This document shows positions 27,789-36,917 of a stretch of 64,000 nt of DNA, piece by piece. Positions within the stretch are counted from its first letter, which is position 1, and every line of letters starts with the position of its first letter. The notes under the pieces were generated by a model. The model was not told where the DNA came from. It made no database searches and was given only the letters and a program-made list of their open reading frames with translations. Source of the DNA: Pseudomonas citronellolis (GTDB taxonomy: Bacteria; Pseudomonadota; Gammaproteobacteria; Pseudomonadales; Pseudomonadaceae); NCBI RefSeq assembly GCF_900112375.1, contig NZ_FOLS01000037.1, positions 1 through 64,000 on the forward strand, given 5' to 3'. The position numbers were made by a program, and so were the translations under genes.

Positions 27789-30398
27789 TCACGCCGCAGA
27801 CGACTCGAGGAAGTCCTTGGCGAAGCGCTGCAGCACCCCGCCGGCCTTGTACACGCTGACGTCGGCGGCGGTGTCGAGGCGGCAGGTCACCGGTACCCTG
27901 AGCACTTCACCGTTGCGGCGGTTGACCACCAGGGTCAGGTCGCAGCGCGGCGACAGTTCGCCTTCGATGTCGTAGGTCTCGGTGCCGTCCAGGCCCAGGG
28001 TCAGGCGCGTGGTGCCCGGCTTGAATTCCACCGGCAGCACGCCCATGCCCACCAGGTTGGTGCGGTGGATGCGCTCGAAGCCCTCGGCCACGATCACCTC
28101 GACGCCGGCGAGGCGCACGCCCTTGGCCGCCCAGTCGCGGGACGAGCCCTGGCCGTAGTCGGCGCCGGCGACGATGATCAGGTTCTGCTTGCGGTTCATG
28201 TAGGTCTCGATGGCTTCCCACATGCGCATCACCTTGCCTTCCGGCTCCACGCGGGCCAGCGAGCCCTTCTTCACCTGGCCATCGACCACGGCCATCTCGT
28301 TGATCAGCTGCGGGTTGGCGAAGGTGGCGCGCTGCGCGGTGAGGTGGTCGCCGCGGTGGGTTGCGTAGGAGTTGAAGTCCTCCTCCGGCAGGCCCATCTT
28401 CGCCAGGTATTCGCCGGCCGCCGAGCTGGCGAGGATGGCGTTGGACGGCGACAGGTGGTCGGTGGTGATGTTGTCCGGCAGGATCGCCAGCGGCAGCATG
28501 CCCTTGAGCGTGCGTTCGCCGGCCAGCGCGCCTTCCCAGTACGGCGGGCGGCGGATGTAGGTGGACATCGGGCGCCAGTCGTACAGCGGGCTGTCGGCTT
28601 CCTTCACGCTGCCCAGGTCGAACATCGGGATGTACACCTGGCGGAACTGCTCGGGCTTCACACTGGCCGCGACAATGGCGTCGATCTCTTCATCGGACGG
28701 CCACAGGTCCTTCAGGGTGATCGGGTTGCCTTGGCTGTCGGTGCCCAGCGGGTCCTGCTCGATGTCGAAGCGCACGGTGCCGGCGATGGCGTAGGCCACC
28801 ACCAACGGCGGCGAGGCGAGGAAGGCCTGCTTGGCGTAGGGGTGGATGCGCCCGTCGAAGTTGCGGTTGCCCGAGAGCACGGCGGTGGCGTACAGGTCGC
28901 GGTCGATGATCTCCTGCTGGATCTTCGGCTCCAGCGCCCCGGACATGCCGTTGCAGGTGGTGCAGGCGTAGGCGACGATGCCGAAGCCGAGCTTTTCCAG
29001 CTCGGTCAGCAGGCCGGCTTCTTCCAGGTACAGCCTGGCGACCTTGGAGCCCGGCGCGAAGGAGGTCTTCACCCAGGGCTTGCGCACCAGGCCCAGCGCG
29101 TTGGCCTTCTTCGCCAGCAGGCCGGCGGCCACCACGTTGCGCGGGTTGGAGGTGTTGGTGCAGCTGGTGATGGCGGCGATGATCACCGCGCCGTCGGGCA
29201 TCAGGCCGTGGGCTTCTTCGTCGCGGCCGGATTCCAGCTTGGCCTCGTCGGCGATGCCGCGCTCGGCCAGCGCCGAGGTCGGCAGGCGGCGGTGCGGGTT
29301 GGACGGGCCGGCCATGTTGCGCACCACGCTGCCCAGGTCGAAGCTGAGCACGCGCTCGTACTCGGCGGTCTTCAGGGCGTCGCCCCACAGGCCGAGGGTC
29401 TTGGCATAGTTCTCCACCAGCGCCACCTGCTCCGGCTCGCGGCCGGTGAGCTTGAGGTAGTCGATGGTTTGGCCATCGATGTAGAACATCGAGGCGGTGG
29501 CGCCGTATTCCGGGCACATGTTGGAGATGGTCGCACGGTCGCCGATGGACAGGCTGTCCGCCCCCTCGCCGAAGAACTCGACGTAGGCGCCGACCACGCG
29601 CTCCTTGCGCAGGAACTCGGTGATCGCCAGGACGATGTCGGTGGCGGTGATGCCGGGCTGGCGCTTGCCGGTCAGCTCGACGCCGACGATGTCGGGCAGG
29701 CGCATCATCGACGGGTGGCCGAGCATCACGGTCTCGGCTTCCAGGCCGCCGACGCCGATGGCGATCACGCCCAGGGCGTCCACGTGCGGGGTGTGCGAGT
29801 CGGTGCCCACGCAGGTGTCGGGGAAGGCCACGCCGCCGCGCGCCTGGATCACCGGGCTCATCTTCTCCAGGTTGATCTGGTGCATGATGCCGTTGCCGGC
29901 GGGGATCACGTCGACGTTCTTGAACGCGGTCTTGGTCCACTCGATGAAGTGGAAGCGGTCCTCGTTGCGGCGGTCCTCGATGGCGCGGTTCTTCTCGAAG
30001 GCCTCGGGGTCGAAGCCCGGGGCTTCCACGGCCAGGGAGTGGTCGACGATCAGCTGCGTCGGCACCACCGGGTTGACCTTGGACGGGTCGCCGCCCTGGT
30101 CGGCGATGGCGTCGCGCAGGCCGGCCAGGTCGACCAGCGCGGTCTGCCCGAGGATGTCGTGGCAGACCACGCGCGCCGGGTACCAGGGGAAGTCGAGGTC
30201 GCGCTTGCGGTAGATCAGCTGTTCCAGCGCAGCGGTCAGCAGTTCCGGCTCGCAGCGGCGCACCAGCTGTTCGGCCAGCACGCGCGAGGTGTACGGGAGT
30301 TTGTCCCAGGCACCAGCCTGGATCTCTTCGACGGCCGCACGGGCGTCGAAGTAGTCCAGTTGTGTGCCGGGCAGGCTTTTACGGTATTGGCTGTTCAT
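27789..30398 (-). CDS. acnD: Fe-S dependent 2-methylcitrate dehydratase AcnD
   Basis: An 869-residue aconitase-superfamily enzyme acting on 2-methylcitrate. The [4Fe-4S] cysteines are seen in AAITSCTNTSNP (one Cys) and YACTTCNGMSG (two Cys); the swivel domain carries the GADYGQGSSRDWAAKG motif. The neighbouring PrpF marks it as AcnD, not a housekeeping aconitase. It follows prpC with only 2 bases between the acnD start codon and the prpC stop codon as read on the plus strand, so prpC and acnD are tightly linked in one operon. Confidence 0.95.
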   Translation of the reverse strand: MNSQYRKSLPGTQLDYFDARAAVEEIQAGAWDKLPYTSRVLAEQLVRRCEPELLTAALEQLIYRKRDLDFPWYPARVVCHDILGQTALVDLAGLRDAIADQGGDPSKVNPVVPTQLIVDHSLAVEAPGFDPEAFEKNRAIEDRRNEDRFHFIEWTKTAFKNVDVIPAGNGIMHQINLEKMSPVIQARGGVAFPDTCVGTDSHTPHVDALGVIAIGVGGLEAETVMLGHPSMMRLPDIVGVELTGKRQPGITATDIVLAITEFLRKERVVGAYVEFFGEGADSLSIGDRATISNMCPEYGATASMFYIDGQTIDYLKLTGREPEQVALVENYAKTLGLWGDALKTAEYERVLSFDLGSVVRNMAGPSNPHRRLPTSALAERGIADEAKLESGRDEEAHGLMPDGAVIIAAITSCTNTSNPRNVVAAGLLAKKANALGLVRKPWVKTSFAPGSKVARLYLEEAGLLTELEKLGFGIVAYACTTCNGMSGALEPKIQQEIIDRDLYATAVLSGNRNFDGRIHPYAKQAFLASPPLVVAYAIAGTVRFDIEQDPLGTDSQGNPITLKDLWPSDEEIDAIVAASVKPEQFRQVYIPMFDLGSVKEADSPLYDWRPMSTYIRRPPYWEGALAGERTLKGMLPLAILPDNITTDHLSPSNAILASSAAGEYLAKMGLPEEDFNSYATHRGDHLTAQRATFANPQLINEMAVVDGQVKKGSLARVEPEGKVMRMWEAIETYMNRKQNLIIVAGADYGQGSSRDWAAKGVRLAGVEVIVAEGFERIHRTNLVGMGVLPVEFKPGTTRLTLGLDGTETYDIEGELSPRCDLTLVVNRRNGEVLRVPVTCRLDTAADVSVYKAGGVLQRFAKDFLESSAA

Positions 30399-30400
30399 GA

Positions 30401-31558
30401 TTATTTACGGTCCTTGAGCGGCACGAACTTCAGGTCTTCGGGACCGGTGTAGTTGGCGCTCGGGCGGATGATCTTGCCGTCGATGCGCTGCTCGATGACG
30501 TGGGCGGACCAGCCGGCGGTGCGGGCGATCACGAACAGCGGGGTGAACATGGCGGTGGGCACGCCCATCATGTGGTAGCTCACGGCGCTGAACCAGTCGA
30601 GGTTGGGGAACATCTTCTTGATTTCCCACATCACGCTTTCCAGGCGCTCGGCGATGTCGTACATCTTGCTGTTGCTCTGCTCTTCGGAGAGCTGGCGGGC
30701 GACTTCCTTGATCACCTTGTTGCGCGGGTCGGACACGGTGTAGACCGGGTGGCCGAAGCCGATCACCACTTCCTTCTTCTCGACGCGGGCGCGGATGTCG
30801 GCCTCGGCTTCGTCCGGGTTGTCGTAGCGCTTCTGGATTTCGAAGGCCACTTCGTTGGCGCCGCCGTGTTTCGGGCCGCGCAGGGCGCCGATGGCGCCGG
30901 CGATGCAGGAGTACATGTCCGAGCCGGTGCCGGCGATGACGCGGGAGGTGAAGGTGGAGGCGTTGAACTCGTGCTCGGCGTACAGGTTCAGCGAGGTGTG
31001 CATGGCGCGCACCCAGGACTCGCGCGGCTTCTCGCCGTGCAGCAGGTGCAGGAAGTGGCCGCCGATGGAGTCGTCGTCGGTCTCCACGTCGATGCGCTTG
31101 CCGTTGTGGCTGAAGTGATACCAATACAGCAGGGCCGAGCCGAGGGAAGCCATCAGCTTGTCGGCGATGTCGCGGGCGCCGGGGTGGTTGTGGTCGTCCT
31201 TCTCCGGCGACAGGCAGCCGAGCACGGACACCGCGGTGCGCATCACGTCCATCGGGTGGGCCGACGGCGGCAGGGTTTCCAGGGCGGCCTTGACGCCCGC
31301 CGGCAGGCCGCGCAGGGCCTTCAGCTTGGCCTTGTAGGCGGCCAGTTCGGCGACGTTGGGCAGCTTGCCGTGGACCAGCAGGTGGGCGATTTCCTCGAAT
31401 TCGCAGCGGTTGGCGAAGTCGAGCACGTCATAGCCGCGGTAGTGCAGATCGTTGCCGGTGCGGCCGACGGTGCACAGGGCGGTGTTGCCGGCGGCGGTGC
31501 CGCTCAGGGCCACGGATTTCTTCGGCTTGAAGGCGGTGGTGGTTTCAGTCGCGCTCAT
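30401..31558 (-). CDS. prpC: 2-methylcitrate synthase PrpC
   Basis: A 385-residue citrate-synthase-fold enzyme condensing propionyl-CoA with oxaloacetate. Citrate-synthase motifs are intact: [17 protein letters not shown] (His of the active site, about 200), [13 protein letters not shown] (about 230-242) and [15 protein letters not shown] (second catalytic His, about 275-289). The start at ATG 31558 ([15 protein letters not shown]) is chosen over a longer frame because that region is the intercistronic hairpin. It is the third gene of gntR-prpB-prpC-acnD-prpF-prpD. Confidence 0.95.
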   Translation of the reverse strand: MSATETTTAFKPKKSVALSGTAAGNTALCTVGRTGNDLHYRGYDVLDFANRCEFEEIAHLLVHGKLPNVAELAAYKAKLKALRGLPAGVKAALETLPPSAHPMDVMRTAVSVLGCLSPEKDDHNHPGARDIADKLMASLGSALLYWYHFSHNGKRIDVETDDDSIGGHFLHLLHGEKPRESWVRAMHTSLNLYAEHEFNASTFTSRVIAGTGSDMYSCIAGAIGALRGPKHGGANEVAFEIQKRYDNPDEAEADIRARVEKKEVVIGFGHPVYTVSDPRNKVIKEVARQLSEEQSNSKMYDIAERLESVMWEIKKMFPNLDWFSAVSYHMMGVPTAMFTPLFVIARTAGWSAHVIEQRIDGKIIRPSANYTGPEDLKFVPLKDRK

Positions 31559-31595
31559 CGGTGTTTCCTCATCTCTATTGTTCTGGGCTTCAAGA

Positions 31596-31684
31596 GCCGA
31601 TAAGAGCGCTGGAGGCTGTAGGCTGGACGAAGGGCATCCGCTCTCGTCGTTCAGCCTCCAGCGCTTTTTTCGGCCTTTATCGGC
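31596..31684. repeat. Long two-step inverted repeat between prpB and prpC
   Basis: Left arm 31596-31618 (GCCGATAA, then AGCGCTGGAGGCTG) pairs with right arm 31652-31684 (CAGCCTCCAGCGCT, then TTATCGGC) around a 33-base loop. It begins 1-2 bases after the prpB stop. On the plus strand it is followed by six T and could be an antisense-direction terminator; on the operon strand there is no T run, so it is more likely an mRNA-stabilising or processing hairpin than a terminator. Confidence 0.75.
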
Positions 31685-31685
31685 T

Positions 31686-32570
31686 TTATTTCTTACTGGC
31701 GAAGAGCGCGTCGAGCTTCTGCTCGAAGGCGTGGTAGCCGATGCGGTCGTACAGCTCGGCACGAGTCTGCATCAACTCGATGACGTTCTGCTGGTGGCCT
31801 TCCTGGCGGATCGCGGTGTACACCGCTTCGGCGGCCTTGTTGGCGGCGCGGAAGGCCGACAGCGGGTAGAGCTGGATGGCCACGCCGACCGAGGCCAGCT
31901 CGTCGCGGGTGAACAGCGGGGTGGCGCCGAACTCGGTGATGTTGGCCAGCACCGGCACGTTCAGCGCGTCGACGAAGCGCTTGTAGGTCGGCAGGTCGTA
32001 GGCGGCCTCGGCGAAGATGCCGTCGGCGCCGGCTTCCACGTAGCGCAGGCAGCGCTCGATGGCGGCGTCCACGCCCTCGGCCTGGATGGCGTCGGTGCGG
32101 GCGATGAGGAAGAAGTTCGGGTCGGTCTTGGCGTCGGCGGCGGCCTTCACGCGGTCGGCCATCTCCTCGGTGGAGACGATTTCCTTGCCCGGACGGTGGC
32201 CGCAGCGCTTGGCGCCGACCTGGTCCTCGATGTGCGCGGCGGCGGCGCCGGCCTTGATCAGGCTCTTGACCGTGCGCTCGATGTTGAAGGCGCTGGGGCC
32301 GAAGCCGGTGTCGATGTCCACCAGCAGCGGCAGGTCGCAGACGTCGGTGATGCGGCGCACGTCGGTGAGCACGTCGTCCAGGGTGTTGATGCCCAGGTCC
32401 GGCAGGCCCAGGGAGCCGGCGGCGACGCCGCCGCCGGACAGGTAGATGGCCTTGAAGCCGGCGCGCTTGGCGAGCAGGGCGTGGTTGGCGTTGATCGCAC
32501 CGATCACCTGCAGCGGTTTCTCTTCGGCAAGGGCGGTACGGAAACGCTGGCCGGGGGAAAGCAGACTCAT
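31686..32570 (-). CDS. prpB: 2-methylisocitrate lyase PrpB
   Basis: A 294-residue isocitrate-lyase-superfamily enzyme splitting 2-methylisocitrate to pyruvate and succinate. The catalytic motif is KRCGH (KKCGH in many homologues) around residues 121-125, with [10 protein letters not shown] (Mg-binding Asp, about 81-90) and [13 protein letters not shown] downstream. It overlaps the upstream regulator gene by 4 bases (ATGA), so repressor and enzymes are made from one transcript. Confidence 0.96.
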   Translation of the reverse strand: MSLLSPGQRFRTALAEEKPLQVIGAINANHALLAKRAGFKAIYLSGGGVAAGSLGLPDLGINTLDDVLTDVRRITDVCDLPLLVDIDTGFGPSAFNIERTVKSLIKAGAAAAHIEDQVGAKRCGHRPGKEIVSTEEMADRVKAAADAKTDPNFFLIARTDAIQAEGVDAAIERCLRYVEAGADGIFAEAAYDLPTYKRFVDALNVPVLANITEFGATPLFTRDELASVGVAIQLYPLSAFRAANKAAEAVYTAIRQEGHQQNVIELMQTRAELYDRIGYHAFEQKLDALFASKK

Positions 32571-33289
32571 GACTCACCTCGTTCGTTGGCTGTCTTGGCT
32601 TGGGCGTCCAGGTAGTGACGCTCGATGTTGCGCTTGGAAGCGCCGATGTGACGGCGCATCAGCAGTTCGGCCAGTTCGCCGTCACGGTCGGCGATGGCAT
32701 CGAGAATGCGGTGGTGCTCGGCGAAGGCCTGGCGCGGCCGGTTCGGCACGGCGGAGAACTGCAGGCGGTACATGCGCACCAGCTGGTACAGCTCGCCGCA
32801 AAGCATCTGGCTCAGGGTGCGGTTGCCGCTGCCCTGGATGATCCGGTAGTGGAAGTCGAAGTCGCCTTCCTGCTGGTAGTAGCCGCGCCCGGCCTGGAAG
32901 GCCTCGTCGCGCTCGTGGGTGTCGAGCACCCGGCGCAGCTCGTCGATCTCGGCCTGGCTCATGCGCTCGGCGGCCAGGCGGCAGGCCATGCCTTCTAGGG
33001 ACTCGCGGATTTCGTACAGCTCGATCAGTTCGGCATGGCTCAGCGACACCACCCGCGCGCCGACGTGGGGCACGCGCACCAGCAGCTTCTGGCCCTCCAG
33101 GCGGTGGATCGCCTCGCGCAGCGGGCCGCGGCTGATGCCGTAGGTGCGTGCCAGCTCCGGCTCGGAGATCTTGCTGCCGGGGGCGATCTCGCCCTTGACG
33201 ATGGCCGACTGGATCTTGCGGAACACGTGTTCCGAAAGCGTCTCGCCGTCGCCTTCGATGTCGTTGGGCAGGAGCAGGGATTCGTTCAT
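32567..33289 (-). CDS. GntR/FadR-family regulator of the prp operon
   Basis: A 240-residue repressor-type protein: N-terminal GntR winged helix ([46 protein letters not shown], read in part, about 20-65) and a C-terminal FCD helical ligand domain (about 90-230) of the FadR/VanR group. It is first in the operon with prpB, so it is autoregulated. ATG 33289 (MNESLLL) is preferred over ATG 33307 because the predicted transcript start lies only a few bases before 33307 and an operator covers 33291-33301. The inducer is probably a 2-methylcitrate-cycle intermediate, by analogy. Confidence 0.88.
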   Translation of the reverse strand: MNESLLLPNDIEGDGETLSEHVFRKIQSAIVKGEIAPGSKISEPELARTYGISRGPLREAIHRLEGQKLLVRVPHVGARVVSLSHAELIELYEIRESLEGMACRLAAERMSQAEIDELRRVLDTHERDEAFQAGRGYYQQEGDFDFHYRIIQGSGNRTLSQMLCGELYQLVRMYRLQFSAVPNRPRQAFAEHHRILDAIADRDGELAELLMRRHIGASKRNIERHYLDAQAKTANERGES

Positions 33290-33290
33290 G

Positions 33291-33301
33291 GTGTCGACAA
33301 T
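33291..33301. promoter_or_regulatory. prp operator 2 (TGTCGACA core)
   Basis: GTGTCGACAAT directly upstream of the regulator ATG, in the predicted 5' leader. It shares the TGTCGACA core with operator 1 at 33353-33364; the centres are about 63 bases apart, six helical turns. Confidence 0.65.
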
Positions 33302-33319
33302 CCACATCAGGTGCGGCGA

Positions 33320-33348
33320 AAACTAACCCCCCTTGTTCGTGTGGTCAA
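33320..33348 (-). promoter_or_regulatory. Sigma70-type promoter of the prp operon
   Basis: On the minus strand TTGACC (33343-33348) and TAGTTT (33320-33325) are separated by exactly 17 bases. It is flanked on both sides by TGTCGACA operators, which explains repression. Confidence 0.7.
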
Positions 33349-33352
33349 GGGG

Positions 33353-33364
33353 ATTGTCGACAAT
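33353..33364. promoter_or_regulatory. prp operator 1 (perfect ATTGTCGACAAT palindrome)
   Basis: A perfect 12-base palindrome just upstream of the prp -35 box, with the TTGT-ACAA outline typical of FadR/VanR-type GntR operators. It lies between the divergent regulator and methyltransferase genes. Confidence 0.75.
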
Positions 33365-33484
33365 CGTCTAATGGGCCGACGAGTTATGCACAAAGGTTCC
33401 CAGGAATCCGGCGGATGGCGGAAAAGCCCGCGCGGCGCGGCCTGGGCTGCGCTAGGCTGGGCGAAACCGCCAGGGGAGACACGT

Positions 33485-34096
33485 ATGGGAGTCTACGACC
33501 GCTACCTGCTGCCACGGCTGATCGACTGCGCCTGCGGCATGGGCGAGGTGATGAAGCAGCGTTCGAAGCTGGTGCCGCGGGCCCGTGGCCGGGTGCTGGA
33601 GATCGGCATCGGCACCGGGTTGAACCTGGGTTTCTACGATGCGGGGAAAGTGTCGACAATCGTCGGCGTCGACCCGGCGGCGCAGATGCAGGGCCTGGCG
33701 CGCAAGCGCGCGGCGGGGATCGGCATCCCGGTGGAGATGGTGGCGCTGGAGCTGGGGCAGATTCGCGCCGACGCCGGCAGCTTCGACTCCATCGTCTGCA
33801 CCTTCACCCTGTGCAGTATTCCGGACGTGCTGGCGGCGCTGCGGGAGATGCGCCGGGTGCTCAAGCCGGGCGGCGAGTTCCTCTTCTGCGAGCACGGCCT
33901 GGCGCCGGACGCTGGCGTGCGCGCCTGGCAGCACCGCCTGACGCCGATCTGGAAGCCGCTGGCCGGCGGCTGCCACTTGGACCGCGACATCCCGGCGCTG
34001 ATCGAGGCCGGCGGTTTCCAGGTGCGCGAACTGAGCCGCGAGTACCTGCCGGGGCCCAGGCCGATGACCTATGTCTACAAGGGAATGGCCGACTGA
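33485..34096 (+). CDS. pmtA: Class I SAM-dependent methyltransferase (PmtA-like)
   Basis: A 203-residue methyltransferase with SAM-binding motif I VLEIGIGTGLNLGFY (about 37-51), motif II VGVDPAAQM (about 60-68), and LREMRRVLKPGGEFLFCEHG (about 117-136) as the post-motifs. Position next to the prp regulator and overall form match the phospholipid N-methyltransferase PmtA of P. aeruginosa, which converts phosphatidylethanolamine to phosphatidylcholine, but the substrate cannot be proven from sequence. The start ATG follows GGGGAGA. A third TGTCGACA core lies inside the gene (33651-33658). Confidence 0.75.
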   Translation: MGVYDRYLLPRLIDCACGMGEVMKQRSKLVPRARGRVLEIGIGTGLNLGFYDAGKVSTIVGVDPAAQMQGLARKRAAGIGIPVEMVALELGQIRADAGSFDSIVCTFTLCSIPDVLAALREMRRVLKPGGEFLFCEHGLAPDAGVRAWQHRLTPIWKPLAGGCHLDRDIPALIEAGGFQVRELSREYLPGPRPMTYVYKGMAD

Positions 34097-34103
34097 AGGC
34101 GCT

Positions 34104-34343
34104 TCAGGCCGGCACCGGGCCCAGGGCCATCACCCGCAGGATGTGCACGCTGCGGATGAACAGGTCGGCCACCGGGCCGCGGCGGTCGGCGCGGCAGTCG
34201 TCCAGGCGCACCAGGCTGGGGGCGCAACCGGCCAGCAGGTCGAAGTAGTCACGCAGTTGCATGCGTCCGCGCAGGCGGTGCGGGCGCTGGGCGTTGTCCA
34301 GGGTTTCCAGTTCGACCCAGAGGGTGTCTTGATCCGGTTGCAT
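34104..34343 (-). CDS. Small conserved-type protein, tandem paralogue A
   Basis: A 79-residue protein (from ATG 34343, MQPDQDTLWVELET). I do not recognise the family. It is a clear paralogue of the gene at 34519-34749: both share E-L-E-T at the start, RLRGRM/RILRGRI, DYFDLLAGCAPSLVRL/DYHDLLLGDTPALVRL and a DLFIR-V-I ending. Charged, no signal peptide or membrane segment; probably a small cytoplasmic beta-rich protein. A GTG at 34358 would add five residues. It is convergent with the methyltransferase, with 7 bases between the stops. Confidence 0.65.
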   Translation of the reverse strand: MQPDQDTLWVELETLDNAQRPHRLRGRMQLRDYFDLLAGCAPSLVRLDDCRADRRGPVADLFIRSVHILRVMALGPVPA

Positions 34344-34518
34344 GGTGGGCTCTCGCACGGCGCTGCTGCCGAAGGCTGCGTAGGAAATTGCCGAAGTACC
34401 TTTCGTATTCCCTTGGGACTGACGCCGCGCCGCCCGGTTCCCCGGGCGCCAATGAATCGTGGCGATATTCAGCTTCGGTTCAGTTAGCCCCGCGCCCGGG
34501 CACGTTTCGGCGTGGCGC

Positions 34519-34749
34519 CTAGGCGGCTGCGTCGCTGTCGTCGGTGCGGACCACCCAGCGGATGTTCACCCCGCGGATGAACAGGTCGCTCTGGCCATGC
34601 AGGTCCGTCAGGCGCACCAGGGCGGGCGTGTCGCCCAGCAGCAGGTCGTGGTAGTCGTTCAGGCTGATGCGCCCGCGCAGGATGCGCGGGGCGTGGTTGG
34701 GCAGGTGGGTTTCGAGTTCCACCGGCAGGCTGTCGTGATCGTGGGGCAT
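34519..34749 (-). CDS. Small conserved-type protein, tandem paralogue B
   Basis: A 76-residue protein (from ATG 34749, MPHDHDSLPVELET), paralogous to the 79-residue protein 175 bases downstream (see that entry for the shared blocks). The conserved core VELET...RGRISLNDYHDLLLGDTPALVRL, read in parts, ends with DLFIRGVNIRWV. No known domain is recognised. The tandem arrangement with a non-coding spacer suggests a local duplication followed by divergence. Confidence 0.65.
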   Translation of the reverse strand: MPHDHDSLPVELETHLPNHAPRILRGRISLNDYHDLLLGDTPALVRLTDLHGQSDLFIRGVNIRWVVRTDDSDAAA

Positions 34750-34860
34750 GGCGGGCGCCGCTGGGTGCAATGAGCCCGCAACTGTAGGTTCGGCCCGGCG
34801 CCCGGCCTAGTGGAGATTCACCGCTGCTTCTGTAGGAAAAAGCCTGGGTTGCGTGTCGGC

Positions 34861-35313
34861 TCAGAGACCTTCGTCGTCGCGCACCAGCACGCAATGGCAG
34901 CCGTCTTCCTCTTCGTGCCAGTCGTGCAGGAAGTACATCTGCACCTTGTCGGGGCTCGGCATCACGGCGACGAAATCGCCGATCTCCGGGACGAAGAAGG
35001 CCTTGCTGCCGGGCGCGGCCTCGCACTCCACCAGGGCGCTGAAGAAGGCCGCCGGGTCGGCGTCCTCGAAGAACGCCTCGCGCTCGGCGGCGTCCCAGTC
35101 GGCGGGCGCCTCGAAGGGGCCGAGAATGAGTACCCTGGCGTCGCCCAGGTCGAGTTCCTCGGCGTCCGGGTCGGCGTCATCGGGGCGGTAGAAGCAGGCA
35201 TCCACCGCCTTCGCGTCGGCCAGAATGGCCTGGCGCGCGGCCAGGCGCCGCTGCGGATCGACGCCGGCGTCGGCGCAGAGCTGGTTCCAGAAGGCTTCGG
35301 ATTTGGCGGACAT
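34861..35313 (-). CDS. Acidic hypothetical protein
   Basis: A 150-residue, strongly acidic cytoplasmic protein (MSAKSEAFWNQLC...). It contains DDADPDAEELDLGDARVLILGPFEAP in the middle (two shorter parts) and ends MYFLHDWHEEEDGCHCVLVRDDEGL (HDWHEEEDGCH is notable as a possible metal-binding cluster). No family is recognised and there are no membrane segments. GGAGC lies upstream of the ATG. Codon use is ordinary for this genome, so it is probably a real core gene of unknown role. Confidence 0.7.
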   Translation of the reverse strand: MSAKSEAFWNQLCADAGVDPQRRLAARQAILADAKAVDACFYRPDDADPDAEELDLGDARVLILGPFEAPADWDAAEREAFFEDADPAAFFSALVECEAAPGSKAFFVPEIGDFVAVMPSPDKVQMYFLHDWHEEEDGCHCVLVRDDEGL

Positions 35314-35357
35314 GGGGCGGCTCCGGCGGGGCGGCGATGGGAAAGGCGGCTAGTGTA

Positions 35358-35573
35358 GCGTAGGGCGTATAACCGTTCGCGGTTATACGCCGCCTGACCT
35401 TGGCCATGCCCCGCTCGGAGCCGACCTTGGCCGTTTCCGCCGACGGAAGAGGATCGCCCCGGTTCGACCCCGGCGTTGGCGGGGGCATGGGTGTAGCGGC
35501 GTATAACGCGGAGCGTTATACGCCCTACGACCGTGCTTCCCCGGAACCGTAGGAGCGAGCTTGCTCGCGAACC
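35358..35573. repeat. Two TATAACG-type palindromes and a REP half unit
   Basis: Palindromes GGCGTATAACCG/CGGTTATACGCC (35363-35392) and GGCGTATAACGC/GCGTTATACGCC (35496-35525) are each next to a GTAGGGC/CCCTACG edge. A single GTAGGAGCGAGCTTGCTCGC unit follows at 35549-35573, just after the aauR stop region. Confidence 0.75.
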
Positions 35574-35588
35574 CCGTAGGGATTGGCG

Positions 35589-36913
<1,325 letters not shown>

Positions 36914-36917
<4 letters not shown>

